Assembly (NCBI RefSeq): GCF_014640295.1 | Contig: NZ_BMGR01000012.1 | Coordinates: forward strand, 102,773 to 166,772 | Length of the DNA: 64,000 bases | Direction: 5' to 3' | Origin: Paenibacillus abyssi | GTDB taxonomy: Bacteria; Bacillota; Bacilli; Paenibacillales; Paenibacillaceae | Shown here: piece by piece, positions 52,349-62,811 of the stretch | Position numbering within the stretch: the stretch's first letter is position 1 | Layout: each line of letters starts with the position of its first letter | Notes under the pieces: model-generated | Database searches by the model: none | Seen by the model: the letters and a program-made list of their open reading frames with translations, nothing else | Told to the model about the DNA's origin: nothing | Position numbers and translations under genes: made by a program

Positions 52349-52990
52349 TTAGATGTAATATTCGGGATATATAAGCTCCTGCTTTCGATTATCCGATTCC
52401 GGCTGTTTCTCCATAAATACCTTTATGCCGAGTCGTTCCTTAATTCTGACAAGCAGAATTCCCGCCGCTATGCCCAGCATAATGACATAGATGGGGTGAA
52501 TGGCCGCAAACAACAATAGACCAACCGTTACAATCAGTAGTACGGTCGTTGTCTTGTCTATGATCGAAGCTTTCGCCATCCGGTAAGCGGCCAAAATAAT
52601 CAATGCGATAATAGCGCCATGGATTCCCTTCAGAGCTGCTTCCACTTTGGGATGATCCTGAAAAACCATATAAAATACACTTAAGACAAGAATAATGAGG
52701 AAGGTAGGCAGCGTAATGCCGATTACCGCCGACACCGCACCTGCGACACCCGCAACCCGGTATCCCACAAACGCTGCCGCATTCACCCCGACGCCGCCGG
52801 GAGCAGATCCCGCCAGGGACACCATATCCGCCATTTCATCTTCACTAATCCAACGTCTCTTCCCTACAATTTCGCGTTCAATTACCGGTATCATCGCATA
52901 ACCCCCACCGAAGGTGGAAGGACCGATTTGCAGAAAGGCCCAAAACAATTCCAGAAGCTTTGTTAAACGTTCCATCACAGCATGGAGCAT
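52349..52990 (-). CDS. chromate transporter, short-chain subunit (N-terminal type)
   Basis: 213-residue half-size CHR protein: LQIGPSTFGGGYAMIPVIERE and SLAGSAPGGVGVNAAAFVGY. It is followed 35 bases later by the second half, the usual Firmicute chrA1/chrA2 pair. ATG 52990 follows AAGGGG by 8 bases; GTG 52999 is a weaker option. Some CHR pairs may move other oxyanions. Confidence 0.88.
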   Translation of the reverse strand: MLHAVMERLTKLLELFWAFLQIGPSTFGGGYAMIPVIEREIVGKRRWISEDEMADMVSLAGSAPGGVGVNAAAFVGYRVAGVAGAVSAVIGITLPTFLIILVLSVFYMVFQDHPKVEAALKGIHGAIIALIILAAYRMAKASIIDKTTTVLLIVTVGLLLFAAIHPIYVIMLGIAAGILLVRIKERLGIKVFMEKQPESDNRKQELIYPEYYI

Positions 52991-53240
52991 GATGCTCACC
53001 CCTTTTTCAATTCCGTTATCTTTATTGTATCATCTTTATTCCATTTTGGAATTAACTTTTCGATTTTTTATTATAACTAATATTTATTAAGCGTATCACG
53101 TCTGTTTAATCATAGTTTCCAGATTGGTTTTTACCATTTCAGAAAAAACTTCATCACTAATCTGGTAAAACTCGTTTCTTACCTATATAATGAGAGATAT
53201 CAAAATCCGATTAGTTTACTTGGATAAATGGGGAGAACCA

Positions 53241-54431
53241 ATGAAATCATCCATTCCTACTGCAAAAAAACGGCTGTTTGAGCGGATTGCCCATTATGGT
53301 ACGGTATCAAAAGCCGAGCTTCAAAGCGAAGTATCGATGAAAAGCAGCAGCTTGACGCGTTTGCTCGATGACTTGACCGCTTCCGGTATCATAACCGAAT
53401 CCGGGTTAGGCGAGTCAACAGGCGGCAGACGCCCCATTTTATATTCCTGCAATTCTGATTACGGTTATCTATTCGGTTTGGATATTTCCAGGGTCACCTC
53501 CACTTTAGGCCTTTTTGACCTGACGATGAAACCGTTATCGCTTATCAGATGGAGGATGGATGAACACATGACACCGGAGCATTTCACCCGCCAAGTGGAG
53601 GCAGGAGCCCGGCAGATGCTCATCGATCATGGCGTGCAGCCGGATAAACTGATTGGAATTGGAATTGGAGCTGTCGGCCCGCTGGATCCGGAACGGGGTA
53701 TGATTCTGGAGCCGCTGTTTTTTCCTGCCGAGGGCTGGAGTCACATTGCCATATGCAAGGAGCTGGAACAGCGTCTTGCAATCCCCGCTTATCTTGAAAA
53801 CGGAGCAAATACAGCATTAATCGGAGAACATTGGGCGGTCCGGCTGCGGAACGTCCACCACATGCTGTATGTGCATGCAGGGGTAGGACTGCGCTCATCC
53901 ATGATGTCGGATGGCCGCATTGTACGGGGTTCTATTGATCAGGAGGGCTCAATCGGACAGATGATTATTCAAAGCGATGGCCCAAGGCTTCAGGAGGGCG
54001 GTAATTACGGTGCATTAGAAGCGTTCGTCTCGCTGCAGGCTGTTGTAAATCAAGTCCGTTCCGATATTAAAAGAGGCAGAGAGAGCATATTGAGCGCCTA
54101 TAGGAACAGGCCCGATGACATTGATTTCGACCGGATTGTTGAAGCCGCTCGGCAAGGTGACGCCTTAGCACGGGAACAATTTGTTCAGACAGCCACCTAT
54201 TTCGGAATCGGCTTAGCTAATCTGATCAACATCCTCCATCCTGAGGAGGTCATCCTTGGCGGCCCTTTAGTGGGCGCTCACGATGCCTTCTACGATACAG
54301 CCATCACGATTGCCAGGCAGAACACCTACTATTATCCGGATTATCAGCCCCGCTTCTCCAAAGGCATTCTAAAGGAAGATGCGGTTGCCACTGGTGCCGC
54401 TGTTATGGTTATGAAGCAAATGGCTTTATAA
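53241..54431 (+). CDS. ROK-family transcriptional regulator (NagC/XylR type)
   Basis: 396-residue regulator with an N-terminal winged helix (AELQSEVSMKSSSLTRLLDDL ... GGRRPILY) and a sugar-kinase-like ROK domain (IGIGIGAVGPLDPERG; YLENGANTALIGEHW). The zinc site normally read CXCGXXGC is not evident: the region is RGSIDQEGSIGQMII, so it is a divergent ROK repressor. It faces the iol operon convergently across a shared terminator, and its target is unclear. ATG 53241 follows GGGGAGA; an upstream frame to 53190 is rejected. The ~250-base gap to the chromate genes looks like a divergent AT-rich promoter region. Confidence 0.85.
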   Translation: MKSSIPTAKKRLFERIAHYGTVSKAELQSEVSMKSSSLTRLLDDLTASGIITESGLGESTGGRRPILYSCNSDYGYLFGLDISRVTSTLGLFDLTMKPLSLIRWRMDEHMTPEHFTRQVEAGARQMLIDHGVQPDKLIGIGIGAVGPLDPERGMILEPLFFPAEGWSHIAICKELEQRLAIPAYLENGANTALIGEHWAVRLRNVHHMLYVHAGVGLRSSMMSDGRIVRGSIDQEGSIGQMIIQSDGPRLQEGGNYGALEAFVSLQAVVNQVRSDIKRGRESILSAYRNRPDDIDFDRIVEAARQGDALAREQFVQTATYFGIGLANLINILHPEEVILGGPLVGAHDAFYDTAITIARQNTYYYPDYQPRFSKGILKEDAVATGAAVMVMKQMAL

Positions 54432-54451
54432 ATACGAAAACTCAAGAAAAA

Positions 54452-54491
54452 AGCCGTTCCTGCGCAGTTAAAAACTACTTTTGGAACGGCT
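54452..54491. terminator. bidirectional intrinsic terminator
   Basis: AGCCGTTCC (54452-54460) and GGAACGGCT (54483-54491) with a long loop and A/T-rich flanks, between the ROK gene and iolB. Confidence 0.65.
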
Positions 54492-54497
54492 CCTCAT

Positions 54498-55316
54498 TTA
54501 TTTTACCTCCGGTTTGTTCATAATCCAGGCATGCTCCGGATCGTTATGGAACTTCCACGTCCGGACAGGTCCGGCCATCACATTCAAATAATAGACCTCA
54601 TAGCCCGGCGGGGCGGACACCGGATGATATCCCCTCGGCACCATAACCGTCTCGCCATCCTTTACGATGACGGTCTCGTCAAGCGAACGGTCGTCGGTAT
54701 AGACACGCTGAACCGCAAAGCCCTGCTCCGGCTGCACCTTGTAATAATACGTCTCCTCCAGCAGCGACTCCTCAGGCAGTGCATCCCGGTCATGCTTGTG
54801 CGGCGGATAGCTGGACCAGTGACCCTCCGGAGTAAACACCTCGACGACAAGCAGGCTGTCGGCCGCCTCCTGCTCCGGCAAAATGTTATGAATTTGCCGT
54901 TTGATATTTCCGAATCCGCGCTGCTCCACACCAACCTGCTCCGGGCGGATCAAGCGGGCTTTATGGTTCCCCTCGCCGGGCGCAATGCATACTGCAAGCT
55001 CCAGCTCCGTTAGCGCATCTACCTCATAACGGTCACTGTTTGGCACATAGACGGAATATGGCGGTATTTTCTCAAATATACTCATCCGCTGGCCGATATC
55101 TGACCATGAAACTTCGCTTGTTTTTACATTTGCCCTGCCGCTAAGCAGCACTAAGCATATTTCCTGATCTCCCGTTTCGCGGGCCAGCTTTTGTCCTGCA
55201 GCCAGCTTCACCACCTGAAATCCGACATACTGCCAGCCCGCTAATTCGGGTGTCACGGACAGGACTGTTCCATCATGGTCCGGTGTTAACTTCGGCTTGA
55301 CTATCAAATTAGACAT
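54498..55316 (-). CDS. iolB: 5-deoxy-glucuronate isomerase
   Basis: 272-residue bicupin that converts 5-deoxy-glucuronate to 2-deoxy-5-keto-gluconate in inositol breakdown. Metal-binding histidines are seen in GHWSSYPPHKHDRDALPEE and in GYHPVSAPPGYEVYYLNVMAG, both characteristic of IolB. It is the last gene of the iol operon. Confidence 0.96.
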   Translation of the reverse strand: MSNLIVKPKLTPDHDGTVLSVTPELAGWQYVGFQVVKLAAGQKLARETGDQEICLVLLSGRANVKTSEVSWSDIGQRMSIFEKIPPYSVYVPNSDRYEVDALTELELAVCIAPGEGNHKARLIRPEQVGVEQRGFGNIKRQIHNILPEQEAADSLLVVEVFTPEGHWSSYPPHKHDRDALPEESLLEETYYYKVQPEQGFAVQRVYTDDRSLDETVIVKDGETVMVPRGYHPVSAPPGYEVYYLNVMAGPVRTWKFHNDPEHAWIMNKPEVK

Positions 55317-55344
55317 AACCGCTCACTCCTTCCGTTTGTCCTCG

Positions 55345-56391
55345 TTACACCTTCTCGACAATCGATTGATTATACAGCTCCAACACTTCGCTTATTTTCA
55401 CAGGTCTTCCGAGCTGATGGGACAGCTTAGCGGCTAACGCGATTTGCTCCGCCTTCATGCCGTCTTCACCGGTTACATGTACGATTTGATCATGAAGGAT
55501 ACATTGGATAAATTGCTCGGTTTCATCAAGATATGCGCCCGTGTAACGTTCGAGGAAAAAGTTCAGCGGTTTATCCCGCATAATTCCCTCTGCCGTGCTG
55601 ACTTCAGCTGTATTCGGATGGTCATTGGTTACCGCAACGTTTCCCTTGGAGCCAAAGACCTCCACCCGCTGGTCATATCCGTAAACGGCTTGACGGCTGT
55701 TATCGATCACACCGAGCGCGCCATTGTCGAAGCGCAGCGTGACGATCGCAGTATCTAAATCACCGTACTTGGCAAAGACAGGATTAATCAATACGTTGCC
55801 CTGCGCATACACCTCGGCGACTTCGCTGCCGGACAAATAGCGGGCTAAGTCAAAGTCGTGGATCATCATATCCATAAAGATACCGCCGGATACCTGAATA
55901 TACTCCTCATGCGGAGGATTCGGATCCCGGGAAGTAATCTTCACAATATGCGGGGCGCCGATCGTTCCTGATTGCACATGCTCGCGTATCCGCTTGAAGT
56001 TATGGTCAAAGCGGCGGTTAAATCCGATCTGCAGCTTGACGCCCGCTTCACGGGCTGCTGTGACTGCTTCCATCGTGTGGGTAATGTCCATGCTGACAGG
56101 CTTTTCGCAAAAAATATGCTTGCCGGCCACCGCAGCTTGTTTAATGAGCGGTGCATGCGTATTGGTCGATGAGCAAATAAATACGGCATCGATCTTTGGG
56201 TCGTCAATGATCTCGTTGCTGTCCTTTGTGATGTTCGTTATCCCTCGCCGGGCAGCCCAGCTCTCCAGCTCAGGACCGGCGAACAGATCGCTGACCGCTG
56301 CGATTTCCACCTGCGGCAGCCGGAGCAGGTTATCCGCGTGAATTTTCCCGATCCGCCCGGCGCCGATGATGCCGATTCTCACTTTTTTCAT
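55345..56391 (-). CDS. iolG: inositol 2-dehydrogenase
   Basis: 348-residue Gfo/Idh/MocA oxidoreductase that oxidises myo-inositol to scyllo-inosose with NAD+. Rossmann motif [19 protein letters not shown], catalytic-region FCEKPVSMD and the second-domain [12 protein letters not shown]. It overlaps the end of iolJ by 4 bases. Confidence 0.93.
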   Translation of the reverse strand: MKKVRIGIIGAGRIGKIHADNLLRLPQVEIAAVSDLFAGPELESWAARRGITNITKDSNEIIDDPKIDAVFICSSTNTHAPLIKQAAVAGKHIFCEKPVSMDITHTMEAVTAAREAGVKLQIGFNRRFDHNFKRIREHVQSGTIGAPHIVKITSRDPNPPHEEYIQVSGGIFMDMMIHDFDLARYLSGSEVAEVYAQGNVLINPVFAKYGDLDTAIVTLRFDNGALGVIDNSRQAVYGYDQRVEVFGSKGNVAVTNDHPNTAEVSTAEGIMRDKPLNFFLERYTGAYLDETEQFIQCILHDQIVHVTGEDGMKAEQIALAAKLSHQLGRPVKISEVLELYNQSIVEKV

Positions 56392-57269
56392 GAAGCTCTT
56401 CCTCCCGCCTGGCCTGAACTGCCGAATAATTGGATTTTTGACTTTACCGATGCCTTAATTGCTTCTTTTGCCGGAATGAGGTAATTACGCGGATCGTACG
56501 CTTCCGGATGCTGGTCCAGGAAGCTTCGAATCGCCTGTGTGCAAACGATCTGATTATCGGTGTTCACATTGATTTTACATGTTCCCATAGCGATTGCCTG
56601 CCTGATTTCCTCATCCGGCAGCCCGCTCCCGCCATGCAGCACAAGCGGCAAGCCTGTCAAACGCCGGATCTCTCCCATGCGTTCAAAGCCCAGCTTCGGC
56701 TGCCCCCGATACGGGCCGTGTACCGACCCGAGCGCAGGAGCCAGACAATCGATCTGTGTTTCCCGGACCATTCGGACGCATTGCTCCGGCACCGCATACA
56801 TGCCCTCCGCTTCGTCGACGGCAAGATCATCCTCCCGCCCGGTAATCCTTCCGAGCTCAGCTTCAACCGTTGCCCCGAGCGCATGTGCGGTCTGGACCAC
56901 CCGTTGGGTGATGTCGATATTGCGTTCCAGCGGATGATGGAACGCATCGATCATGACGGATGTGAAGCCCGCATGAAGCGCCTGAACGCAAACCTCGTAA
57001 GTGGAGCCGTGATCCAAATGAAGGGCGACCGGCGCAGTAATGCCGTAATGCCCGACCAGCCCCTTTACCATAGCAGCGATCGTAAACAGACCGCCCATAT
57101 ACGGAATATAAGCTTCGCTGACGCCCAGAATGACCGGAGCCTGCTCCTCCTGTGCGGCCTGAAGAATCGCCTGCGTAAATTCCAGGTTGTTGAGATTAAA
57201 CTGCCCAACGGCATAGCCGCCTTCCAGAGCTTGAGTGAGCATTTCCTTCATGGATACAAGAGCTACCAT
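56388..57269 (-). CDS. iolJ: class II aldolase, 6-phospho-5-dehydro-2-deoxy-D-gluconate aldolase
   Basis: 293-residue zinc aldolase of the FbaA/GatY fold. It cleaves the last phosphorylated inositol intermediate to dihydroxyacetone phosphate and malonate semialdehyde. Zinc ligands lie in [12 protein letters not shown] and [11 protein letters not shown]. The role is set by its place between iolA and iolG, since sequence alone would also fit fructose-bisphosphate aldolase. Its start overlaps iolA by 7 bases with only a weak RBS, so translation is probably coupled. Confidence 0.88.
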   Translation of the reverse strand: MVALVSMKEMLTQALEGGYAVGQFNLNNLEFTQAILQAAQEEQAPVILGVSEAYIPYMGGLFTIAAMVKGLVGHYGITAPVALHLDHGSTYEVCVQALHAGFTSVMIDAFHHPLERNIDITQRVVQTAHALGATVEAELGRITGREDDLAVDEAEGMYAVPEQCVRMVRETQIDCLAPALGSVHGPYRGQPKLGFERMGEIRRLTGLPLVLHGGSGLPDEEIRQAIAMGTCKINVNTDNQIVCTQAIRSFLDQHPEAYDPRNYLIPAKEAIKASVKSKIQLFGSSGQAGGRAS

Positions 57270-58708
57270 CTGGCCGTCACCATCTTCTTGCGTGTGTAGA
57301 ATTCTACGCCGTCTGTGCCGTTGGCATGAAGGTCGCCATAGAACGATTTCTTCCAGCCGGAGAACGGGAAGAAAGCCATCGGCGCCGGAACGCCAAGATT
57401 AATGCCCAGCATGCCCGCATCGATCGTTTCCCGGAACTGCCTGACGCTGCTGCCGTTTTGGGTAAACAGACAGGCCCCGTTCGCAAAATCAGAACGATTC
57501 GACAGTTCAATCGCTTCCTCCAACGTGGCAACCCGTACAATCGACAGGACCGGTGCGAAGATTTCATCCTCCCAAATCTTCATTCCACCCTGTACCTGGT
57601 CAAAGATCGTCGGCCCGACAAAGTAGCCCTCGCCATCCACTGCGGTATCTTTACGGCCGTCTCGGATAAGCAAAGCGCCCTCATTTTCGCCGGTTTCGAT
57701 ATATTTTATGGTCCGTTCCTTATGTGGTCCACGGATGACCGGGCCAAGGAACACCCCTTCGTCCATGCCGTTTCCGATCGTAATTTGATCCGCCGCTTCT
57801 ACCAGCTTGTTCACCAGCGTGTCCCCGATTTCGCCAACGGCCACCACAACCGAACAGGCCATACAACGCTCGCCTGCTGAACCAAAGGAGGCATTGATGA
57901 TTTCTTTGACCGCAGCATCCAGATCCGCATCCGGCATGATGATGGAGTGATTTTTGGCACCAGCCAGCGCTTGTACCCGTTTGCCGTTTGCCGATGCTGT
58001 CTTATACACATACTCCGCTACCGGCTGGGAACCGACAAAGGAAACGGCTTTGACGTCCGTATGCTCGAGAATGCCATTCACAACGTCTCGGGCGCCATGG
58101 ACGATATTGAGCACGCCCTCCGGCAGCCCCGCTTCGGCAAACAGCTCTGCAAGCCGGTTCGCCAGCAGCGGCGTGCGTTCCGAGGGTTTCAGCACAAAGG
58201 TGTTGCCGCATGCAATCGCAAGCGGGAACATCCAGCACGGCACCATCATCGGGAAGTTAAACGGTGTAATGCCGCCGATTACGCCAATCGGGTAACGGTA
58301 CATGCCGGATTCCAGATTCGAAGCGATATCCGGCAGCTGCTTGCCCATCATCAGGTTCGGCGCTCCGGCGGCAAACTCTACGCATTCAATGCCGCGCAGC
58401 ACTTCTCCATAGGCTTCGTTGTAGCTTTTGCCGTTCTCCTTGGTCACCAGCTGCGCCAGCTCTTCCCAATGATCCACCAGCAGCTGCTGGTATTTGAATA
58501 ACACACGCGCGCGCTTCGGCACCGGCGTGCGGCTCCAGCATTGGAACGCTTCGCCGGCTGCTTGTACAGCGCGATCCACATCCGATTTCGCCGACAAAGG
58601 CACATAGGCCAAAATTTCTTCCGTTGCCGGGTTATATACGGCATCGGTTTGCGAGGCAGACGATTCCACCCAAGCCCCGCCGATCCAGTTTTTCAATGTT
58701 TGTGCCAT
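57263..58708 (-). CDS. iolA: malonate/methylmalonate-semialdehyde dehydrogenase (acylating)
   Basis: 481-residue aldehyde dehydrogenase making acetyl-CoA from malonate semialdehyde. Catalytic Cys in [14 protein letters not shown] (Cys-Met-Ala pattern of the CoA-acylating MMSDH subfamily), [19 protein letters not shown], and [15 protein letters not shown]. Length is normal. It lies 36 bases after iolC. Confidence 0.95.
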   Translation of the reverse strand: MAQTLKNWIGGAWVESSASQTDAVYNPATEEILAYVPLSAKSDVDRAVQAAGEAFQCWSRTPVPKRARVLFKYQQLLVDHWEELAQLVTKENGKSYNEAYGEVLRGIECVEFAAGAPNLMMGKQLPDIASNLESGMYRYPIGVIGGITPFNFPMMVPCWMFPLAIACGNTFVLKPSERTPLLANRLAELFAEAGLPEGVLNIVHGARDVVNGILEHTDVKAVSFVGSQPVAEYVYKTASANGKRVQALAGAKNHSIIMPDADLDAAVKEIINASFGSAGERCMACSVVVAVGEIGDTLVNKLVEAADQITIGNGMDEGVFLGPVIRGPHKERTIKYIETGENEGALLIRDGRKDTAVDGEGYFVGPTIFDQVQGGMKIWEDEIFAPVLSIVRVATLEEAIELSNRSDFANGACLFTQNGSSVRQFRETIDAGMLGINLGVPAPMAFFPFSGWKKSFYGDLHANGTDGVEFYTRKKMVTARW

Positions 58709-58744
58709 GTTGATTGATCTCCCTTCAATTATCCCTGATTAGAA

Positions 58745-59755
58745 TTAAGAGGCCGTTATTTCTCCGCGTTCACAGCGCGTTATATAGTCATTCACCTGAT
58801 CGGCCGTTGGCATCGCATCCGAGCAGCTGTGACTGGATATGACGATGCAGGCCGCCGCGCTGCCGAATTCCATGCTTTTCTCGAGCGTCCAGCCCTGCAT
58901 GACCCCGTACAAAAATCCTGCTGCATACGAATCGCCCGCGCCGAACGTCTTCACAACCTTGGCGGGATAGCTTTTTGCCTTGTGTCCTGTGCCGTCCCGG
59001 GTATAAGCGATGGAGCCGTCTTTGCCGTGTTTGATAATCACAATTTTGGCGGAATAATCGAACCATTTGGCTGCCGTCACCTGGTCGCTGTGCTCCGGAT
59101 TCTGCTCAAAGCGCTCCATCATATCGAACTCTTCGCGCGTGCCGAGGATCATGTCGCATTTTTCAGCTGCCAGGTTGTAGTAGGCAGAGGTTTCTTCCGC
59201 TGATTTCCAGGTATAAGGGCGGTAATCGAGATCAAAGACAATGACTGCGCCGTGTTTTTTTGCATAATAGAGCGCCTGAAACACTGCTTCTCTTGACGGA
59301 CTTTCGGCAAGCGCTGTCCCTGAAATTAACAGCACCTTCGTCCTGGCAATAAGCTCCTCCTGGACTTCCTCCGGTGTCAGCTTGAGATCGGCGGCATTAT
59401 CGCGGTACATCAGAATGCTGCAATCCGTAGGGCTCTTAATTTCCGTAAAAGCAAGTCCGGTCACCGCTCCGGTATGATCCGTCACAACGTTGGACGTATC
59501 GATGTTATTGCGCTGTAAGTAACTATGGATAAACCGGCCCATTTGATCATCCGCGATTTTGCCGATAAATGAAGTTTTCAAGCCCAACCGGGACATACCG
59601 ATCGTAATATTCGCCGGAGAACCGCCGACATATTTCGTGAACGTCATCGTTTCTTCCATCGGGCGGTGAATTTCGTTGGCATTCAAGTCAATACACAGCC
59701 TGCCGATGGCAACAAAATCAAGTGACCTTTCATCGGGAAATTGTACATAGCTCAT
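58745..59755 (-). CDS. iolC: 5-dehydro-2-deoxygluconokinase
   Basis: 336-residue PfkB-family kinase that phosphorylates 2-deoxy-5-keto-gluconate. N-terminal DFVAIGRLCIDLNANE and KYVGGSPANITIGMSRLGL, and the C-terminal PfkB signature KTFGAGDSYAAGFLYG with the catalytic Asp. Its ATG overlaps the iolE stop (ATGA). Confidence 0.95.
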   Translation of the reverse strand: MSYVQFPDERSLDFVAIGRLCIDLNANEIHRPMEETMTFTKYVGGSPANITIGMSRLGLKTSFIGKIADDQMGRFIHSYLQRNNIDTSNVVTDHTGAVTGLAFTEIKSPTDCSILMYRDNAADLKLTPEEVQEELIARTKVLLISGTALAESPSREAVFQALYYAKKHGAVIVFDLDYRPYTWKSAEETSAYYNLAAEKCDMILGTREEFDMMERFEQNPEHSDQVTAAKWFDYSAKIVIIKHGKDGSIAYTRDGTGHKAKSYPAKVVKTFGAGDSYAAGFLYGVMQGWTLEKSMEFGSAAACIVISSHSCSDAMPTADQVNDYITRCERGEITAS

Positions 59756-60669
59756 AATGGCTGCCTCCCTGTTGGCGATAATAATGATTCCATATATTCA
59801 AGTGATTTCTTGGCATATTCATAGGCGGGATGCACCGCCGGATCCTGTTCCCCTTCGAGCATCGCCCAGCCGCCGTACCCTCTTCCGACCAGCTCATCGA
59901 ATATGGGCCCGAAGTCAAGGCAGCCGTCGCCGGGTACCGTAAATACGCCATTGCGAATGCAGGTAATAAAGTCCGCCTTTTCTGCCCTCGACTGATCCAG
60001 CACTTCCTGGCGAATGTCCTTCAGATGCACATAGGCAATCCGGTCAAAATGCCTGCGCAGCACCTGCAGCGGATCGGCTCCGCCATAGTAGGCATGGCCG
60101 GTATCAAACAGCAGGTAAACGAGCGAAGGATCCGTCATCTCCATGAGACGGTCGATTTCTTCCGGCTGCTCCACAACCGTCCCCCCGTGGTGATGATACG
60201 TCAGCTTTAACCCGTATTCCTGTGCAATCGCTCCAGCCTCATTAAGACCTTCAGCGAGGCTTCTCCACCCTGCTTCATCCAGGCGCTGCACTTCCTTTTC
60301 ATTCGGCGAGCGCCGCGGATCGAAATGCTGGGAACCGCCGATCTCGCAGGTGCTGATCACCTTGCTTCCCATGTCCTGCAGAAACGCCGCGTGCTCACGA
60401 TAAGCCTGGAGCTCGGTTTCACGGTATGAAGGGTCGGAGAACAGCACCGACTTCCACTGTGAGACAAGCTGAATTCCACGTTCGGATAATTCCTGCTTCA
60501 ATACCGCCCGGTCGGCGGGATATTTGCGGCCCATTTCGGTGCCGGCCAGGCCCAATTCTTGTATTTCGTCTAAAATTTGCTCATAAGTCGTCTGGTCGCC
60601 ATGCTCCTTCACATCTTCCCCTACCCAATTAATAGGATGGATGCCGATTTTAAAAGGAAACGTGCTCAT
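59752..60669 (-). CDS. iolE: inosose dehydratase
   Basis: 305-residue TIM-barrel (AP-endonuclease 2-like) enzyme dehydrating scyllo-inosose. Motifs: KIGIHPINWVGEDVKEHGDQ at the start, KLTYHHHGGTVVEQPEEIDR, and VYLLFDTGHAYYGG. RBS AAAGGGG lies 8 bases before ATG. It comes 35 bases after iolD and overlaps iolC. Confidence 0.95.
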   Translation of the reverse strand: MSTFPFKIGIHPINWVGEDVKEHGDQTTYEQILDEIQELGLAGTEMGRKYPADRAVLKQELSERGIQLVSQWKSVLFSDPSYRETELQAYREHAAFLQDMGSKVISTCEIGGSQHFDPRRSPNEKEVQRLDEAGWRSLAEGLNEAGAIAQEYGLKLTYHHHGGTVVEQPEEIDRLMEMTDPSLVYLLFDTGHAYYGGADPLQVLRRHFDRIAYVHLKDIRQEVLDQSRAEKADFITCIRNGVFTVPGDGCLDFGPIFDELVGRGYGGWAMLEGEQDPAVHPAYEYAKKSLEYMESLLSPTGRQPL

Positions 60670-60704
60670 GAAGGTTTGCCCCTTTCCATCGTTATCATTG
60701 GAAG

Positions 60705-62570
60705 TCAGATGAGTTTAACCGACCCGGTGTAGCGCTTCATTTCTTCATGCGCCGCCAAGACTTTCTCGCTGACGGACACTTCCGGTACACCGACATTCCA
60801 CCAGGATTCGTAACCGCCTGTATTCGTGCCGGCCACCACCGGAATCTCGATCAAGGTGGTCACCGTCTCCTTCTTCGCTTGCTCCAATGCTTCCTGCAGC
60901 TCTTCCGCCGTACTGGCTTTATAAGCTTTCGCGCCCAAGCTGCGGGCATGCGCGGCGAAATCGATCTGCAGATAGTTCCCCGTCAACCGCCCGGTATCTT
61001 GCGAGCGATAGCGGAACTCGTTGCCGAAGCCATCGCTGCCATTACCCGTCTGCAGGTTGTGGATGCATTGATACCCGTGATTATCGAGCAGCAGCACCGT
61101 AATTTTCCGGCCTTCCTGCAGGCTTGTGATTAATTCGGAATGAAGCATTAAATAACTCCCGTCTCCGACAATCGTATACACCTCACGATCCGGCTCAGCC
61201 AGCGCGACCCCGAAAGCGCCGCTTACCTCATACCCCATGCAGGAGAAGCCGTATTCCATATGGTAGGTTTTCGGCTGCACCGGACGCCATACCCGGTGAA
61301 GATCGCCCGGCAGGCTGCCTGCAGCGCATACAATGACGGCCGATTCATCGATCGTTTCATTAATCACGCCCAGCACACGCGTCTGCGACAGCCCGTCCTC
61401 ATGCTCAGCAGCATATAAACGGTCAACTTCCGCATTCCACTGCCCTTTCAGCTCTGCGATCTCGTAAACTTCGTATCCCGTGCGATAGTTTGCGGCCGCC
61501 AACACCTCGTGCAGCGCTTTCAAACCGGCTCTGGCATCGGCTGTGACGGACACACCGCTCAGCTTAGACGAATCGAAAGCGCTCACATTCAGGTTCACAA
61601 ACTGTACCGATTCGTTACGGAACGCATATTTCGATGATGTTGTGAAATCCGAATAACGGGTGCCGATGCCGATAATTAAATCTGCATCCGCCGCCAGCCG
61701 GTTCGCTGCCAACGTACCGGTAACGCCTACACCGCCAACATTGAGCGGATGGTTCCAGGGAAGGACGCTTTTCCCGGCTTGTGTCTCCGCCACCGGGATG
61801 CCGAACGCTTCTGCGAAAGCCGCAAGCTCCGGCATTGCATTTGCATATAAAACACCACCGCCGGCAATAATTAACGGCTTGCGCTTTCCGGCTATTAAGA
61901 CCGCTGCCCGCAACACCGCTTCCGGAGCCGGGGGACGGCGATCCATGTAATGTACCTTCTTCTCGAAGAAAGAAGCCGGATAATCATAAGCTTCCGCCTG
62001 TACATCCTGAGGCAGTGATAAGGTGACCGCACCGGTCTCTGCAGGGTCGGTCAGCACTCGCAAAGCCTGGATCGCCGCTGTCATTAACTGCTCCGGCCTC
62101 ACGATACGATCCCAGTATTTGCTGACGGATTTGAACGGATCATTCGCCGATACCGTATAATCCGCCTGTACCTCAAGCTGCTGAAGGACAGGGTCCGGTT
62201 GTCTTGAGGCAAAGTTATCCCCCGGCAGCAGCAGTACAGGAATCCGGTTCACGGTGGCGGTTGCTGCCGCCGTAACCATATTCAAAGCGCCCGGACCGAT
62301 GGAAGATGTACAGGCAAAAATTTGCAGCCGGTTTTTTTGTTTTGCGAAAGCGGTTGCAGCATGAACCATCCCTTGCTCGTTTTTACCTTGGATATACGTC
62401 AAGCTTCCCGCGCTTCTCTCCAGCGCCTCGCCGATGCCAGTCACATTCCCATGACCGAATATTCCCATTACCCCGCGAACAAACTTCGTCTCCACCCCGT
62501 CGATAGATACATATTGATTGTCGAGAAAGCGAAGCAGCGCTTGTGCCATTGTTAATCGAATCGCACTCAT
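60705..62570 (-). CDS. iolD: 3D-(3,5/4)-trihydroxycyclohexane-1,2-dione hydrolase
   Basis: 621-residue thiamine-diphosphate enzyme opening the inositol ring. Catalytic-type Glu and the N-terminal region [16 protein letters not shown], ThDP-binding [19 protein letters not shown] followed by [11 protein letters not shown] (GDG...NN-like motif). ATG 62570 follows AAGGGG; the frame from 62609 includes operator sequence and is rejected. It is the first gene of iolDECAJGB. No inositol transporter, iolI or iolH gene is in this operon. Confidence 0.95.
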   Translation of the reverse strand: MSAIRLTMAQALLRFLDNQYVSIDGVETKFVRGVMGIFGHGNVTGIGEALERSAGSLTYIQGKNEQGMVHAATAFAKQKNRLQIFACTSSIGPGALNMVTAAATATVNRIPVLLLPGDNFASRQPDPVLQQLEVQADYTVSANDPFKSVSKYWDRIVRPEQLMTAAIQALRVLTDPAETGAVTLSLPQDVQAEAYDYPASFFEKKVHYMDRRPPAPEAVLRAAVLIAGKRKPLIIAGGGVLYANAMPELAAFAEAFGIPVAETQAGKSVLPWNHPLNVGGVGVTGTLAANRLAADADLIIGIGTRYSDFTTSSKYAFRNESVQFVNLNVSAFDSSKLSGVSVTADARAGLKALHEVLAAANYRTGYEVYEIAELKGQWNAEVDRLYAAEHEDGLSQTRVLGVINETIDESAVIVCAAGSLPGDLHRVWRPVQPKTYHMEYGFSCMGYEVSGAFGVALAEPDREVYTIVGDGSYLMLHSELITSLQEGRKITVLLLDNHGYQCIHNLQTGNGSDGFGNEFRYRSQDTGRLTGNYLQIDFAAHARSLGAKAYKASTAEELQEALEQAKKETVTTLIEIPVVAGTNTGGYESWWNVGVPEVSVSEKVLAAHEEMKRYTGSVKLI

Positions 62571-62593
62571 TATTAACCCCTTCCTCATCAAGG

Positions 62594-62637
62594 TATAGCG
62601 CTTAATCATCGGTGTAGATTGTAGGTTAAGCGCTTAA
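62594..62637. promoter_or_regulatory. paired LacI-type operators of the iol operon
   Basis: A perfect 12-base palindrome TTAAGCGCTTAA (62626-62637) and a near copy TATAGCGCTTAA (62594-62605), centres 32 bases apart (three helical turns), between the promoter and iolD. The central CG with A/T-rich arms is typical of LacI-family sites, and a LacI-family gene lies next door. Confidence 0.7.
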
Positions 62638-62646
62638 TTTAACTAG

Positions 62647-62675
62647 AATATACATTAGTTTTTATGATTTGACAA
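62647..62675 (-). promoter_or_regulatory. SigA promoter of the iol operon
   Basis: Minus strand TTGTCA (62675-62670), 17-base spacer, TATATT (62652-62647). The proximal operator starts 9 bases after the -10, so a bound repressor would cover the start point. Confidence 0.7.
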
Positions 62676-62734
62676 TGCTTTTTATGAAGCAAATTACTCA
62701 TTGCGAGCAACAAACTTCCATGAGTGCATATACG

Positions 62735-62778
62735 AAAGGAGTCCGTTTTCTTCTGTTTCGAAGATGGCGGACTCCTTT
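62735..62778 (-). terminator. intrinsic terminator of the LacI-type gene
   Basis: AAAGGAGTCCG (62735-62745) and CGGACTCCTTT (62768-62778) form an 11-bp stem with a 22-base loop, 34 bases after the regulator stop. Confidence 0.6.
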
Positions 62779-62811
62779 TGAACCGGCACTGAAGGGTAAA
62801 TGTAAATCAGC

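Noticed and set aside
57326..57880. 184-codon plus-strand frame over iolA, and 263 codons over iolJ (56508-57299)
   Set aside because: Antisense shadows of well-conserved iol genes; no RBS and composition typical of reversed codons.
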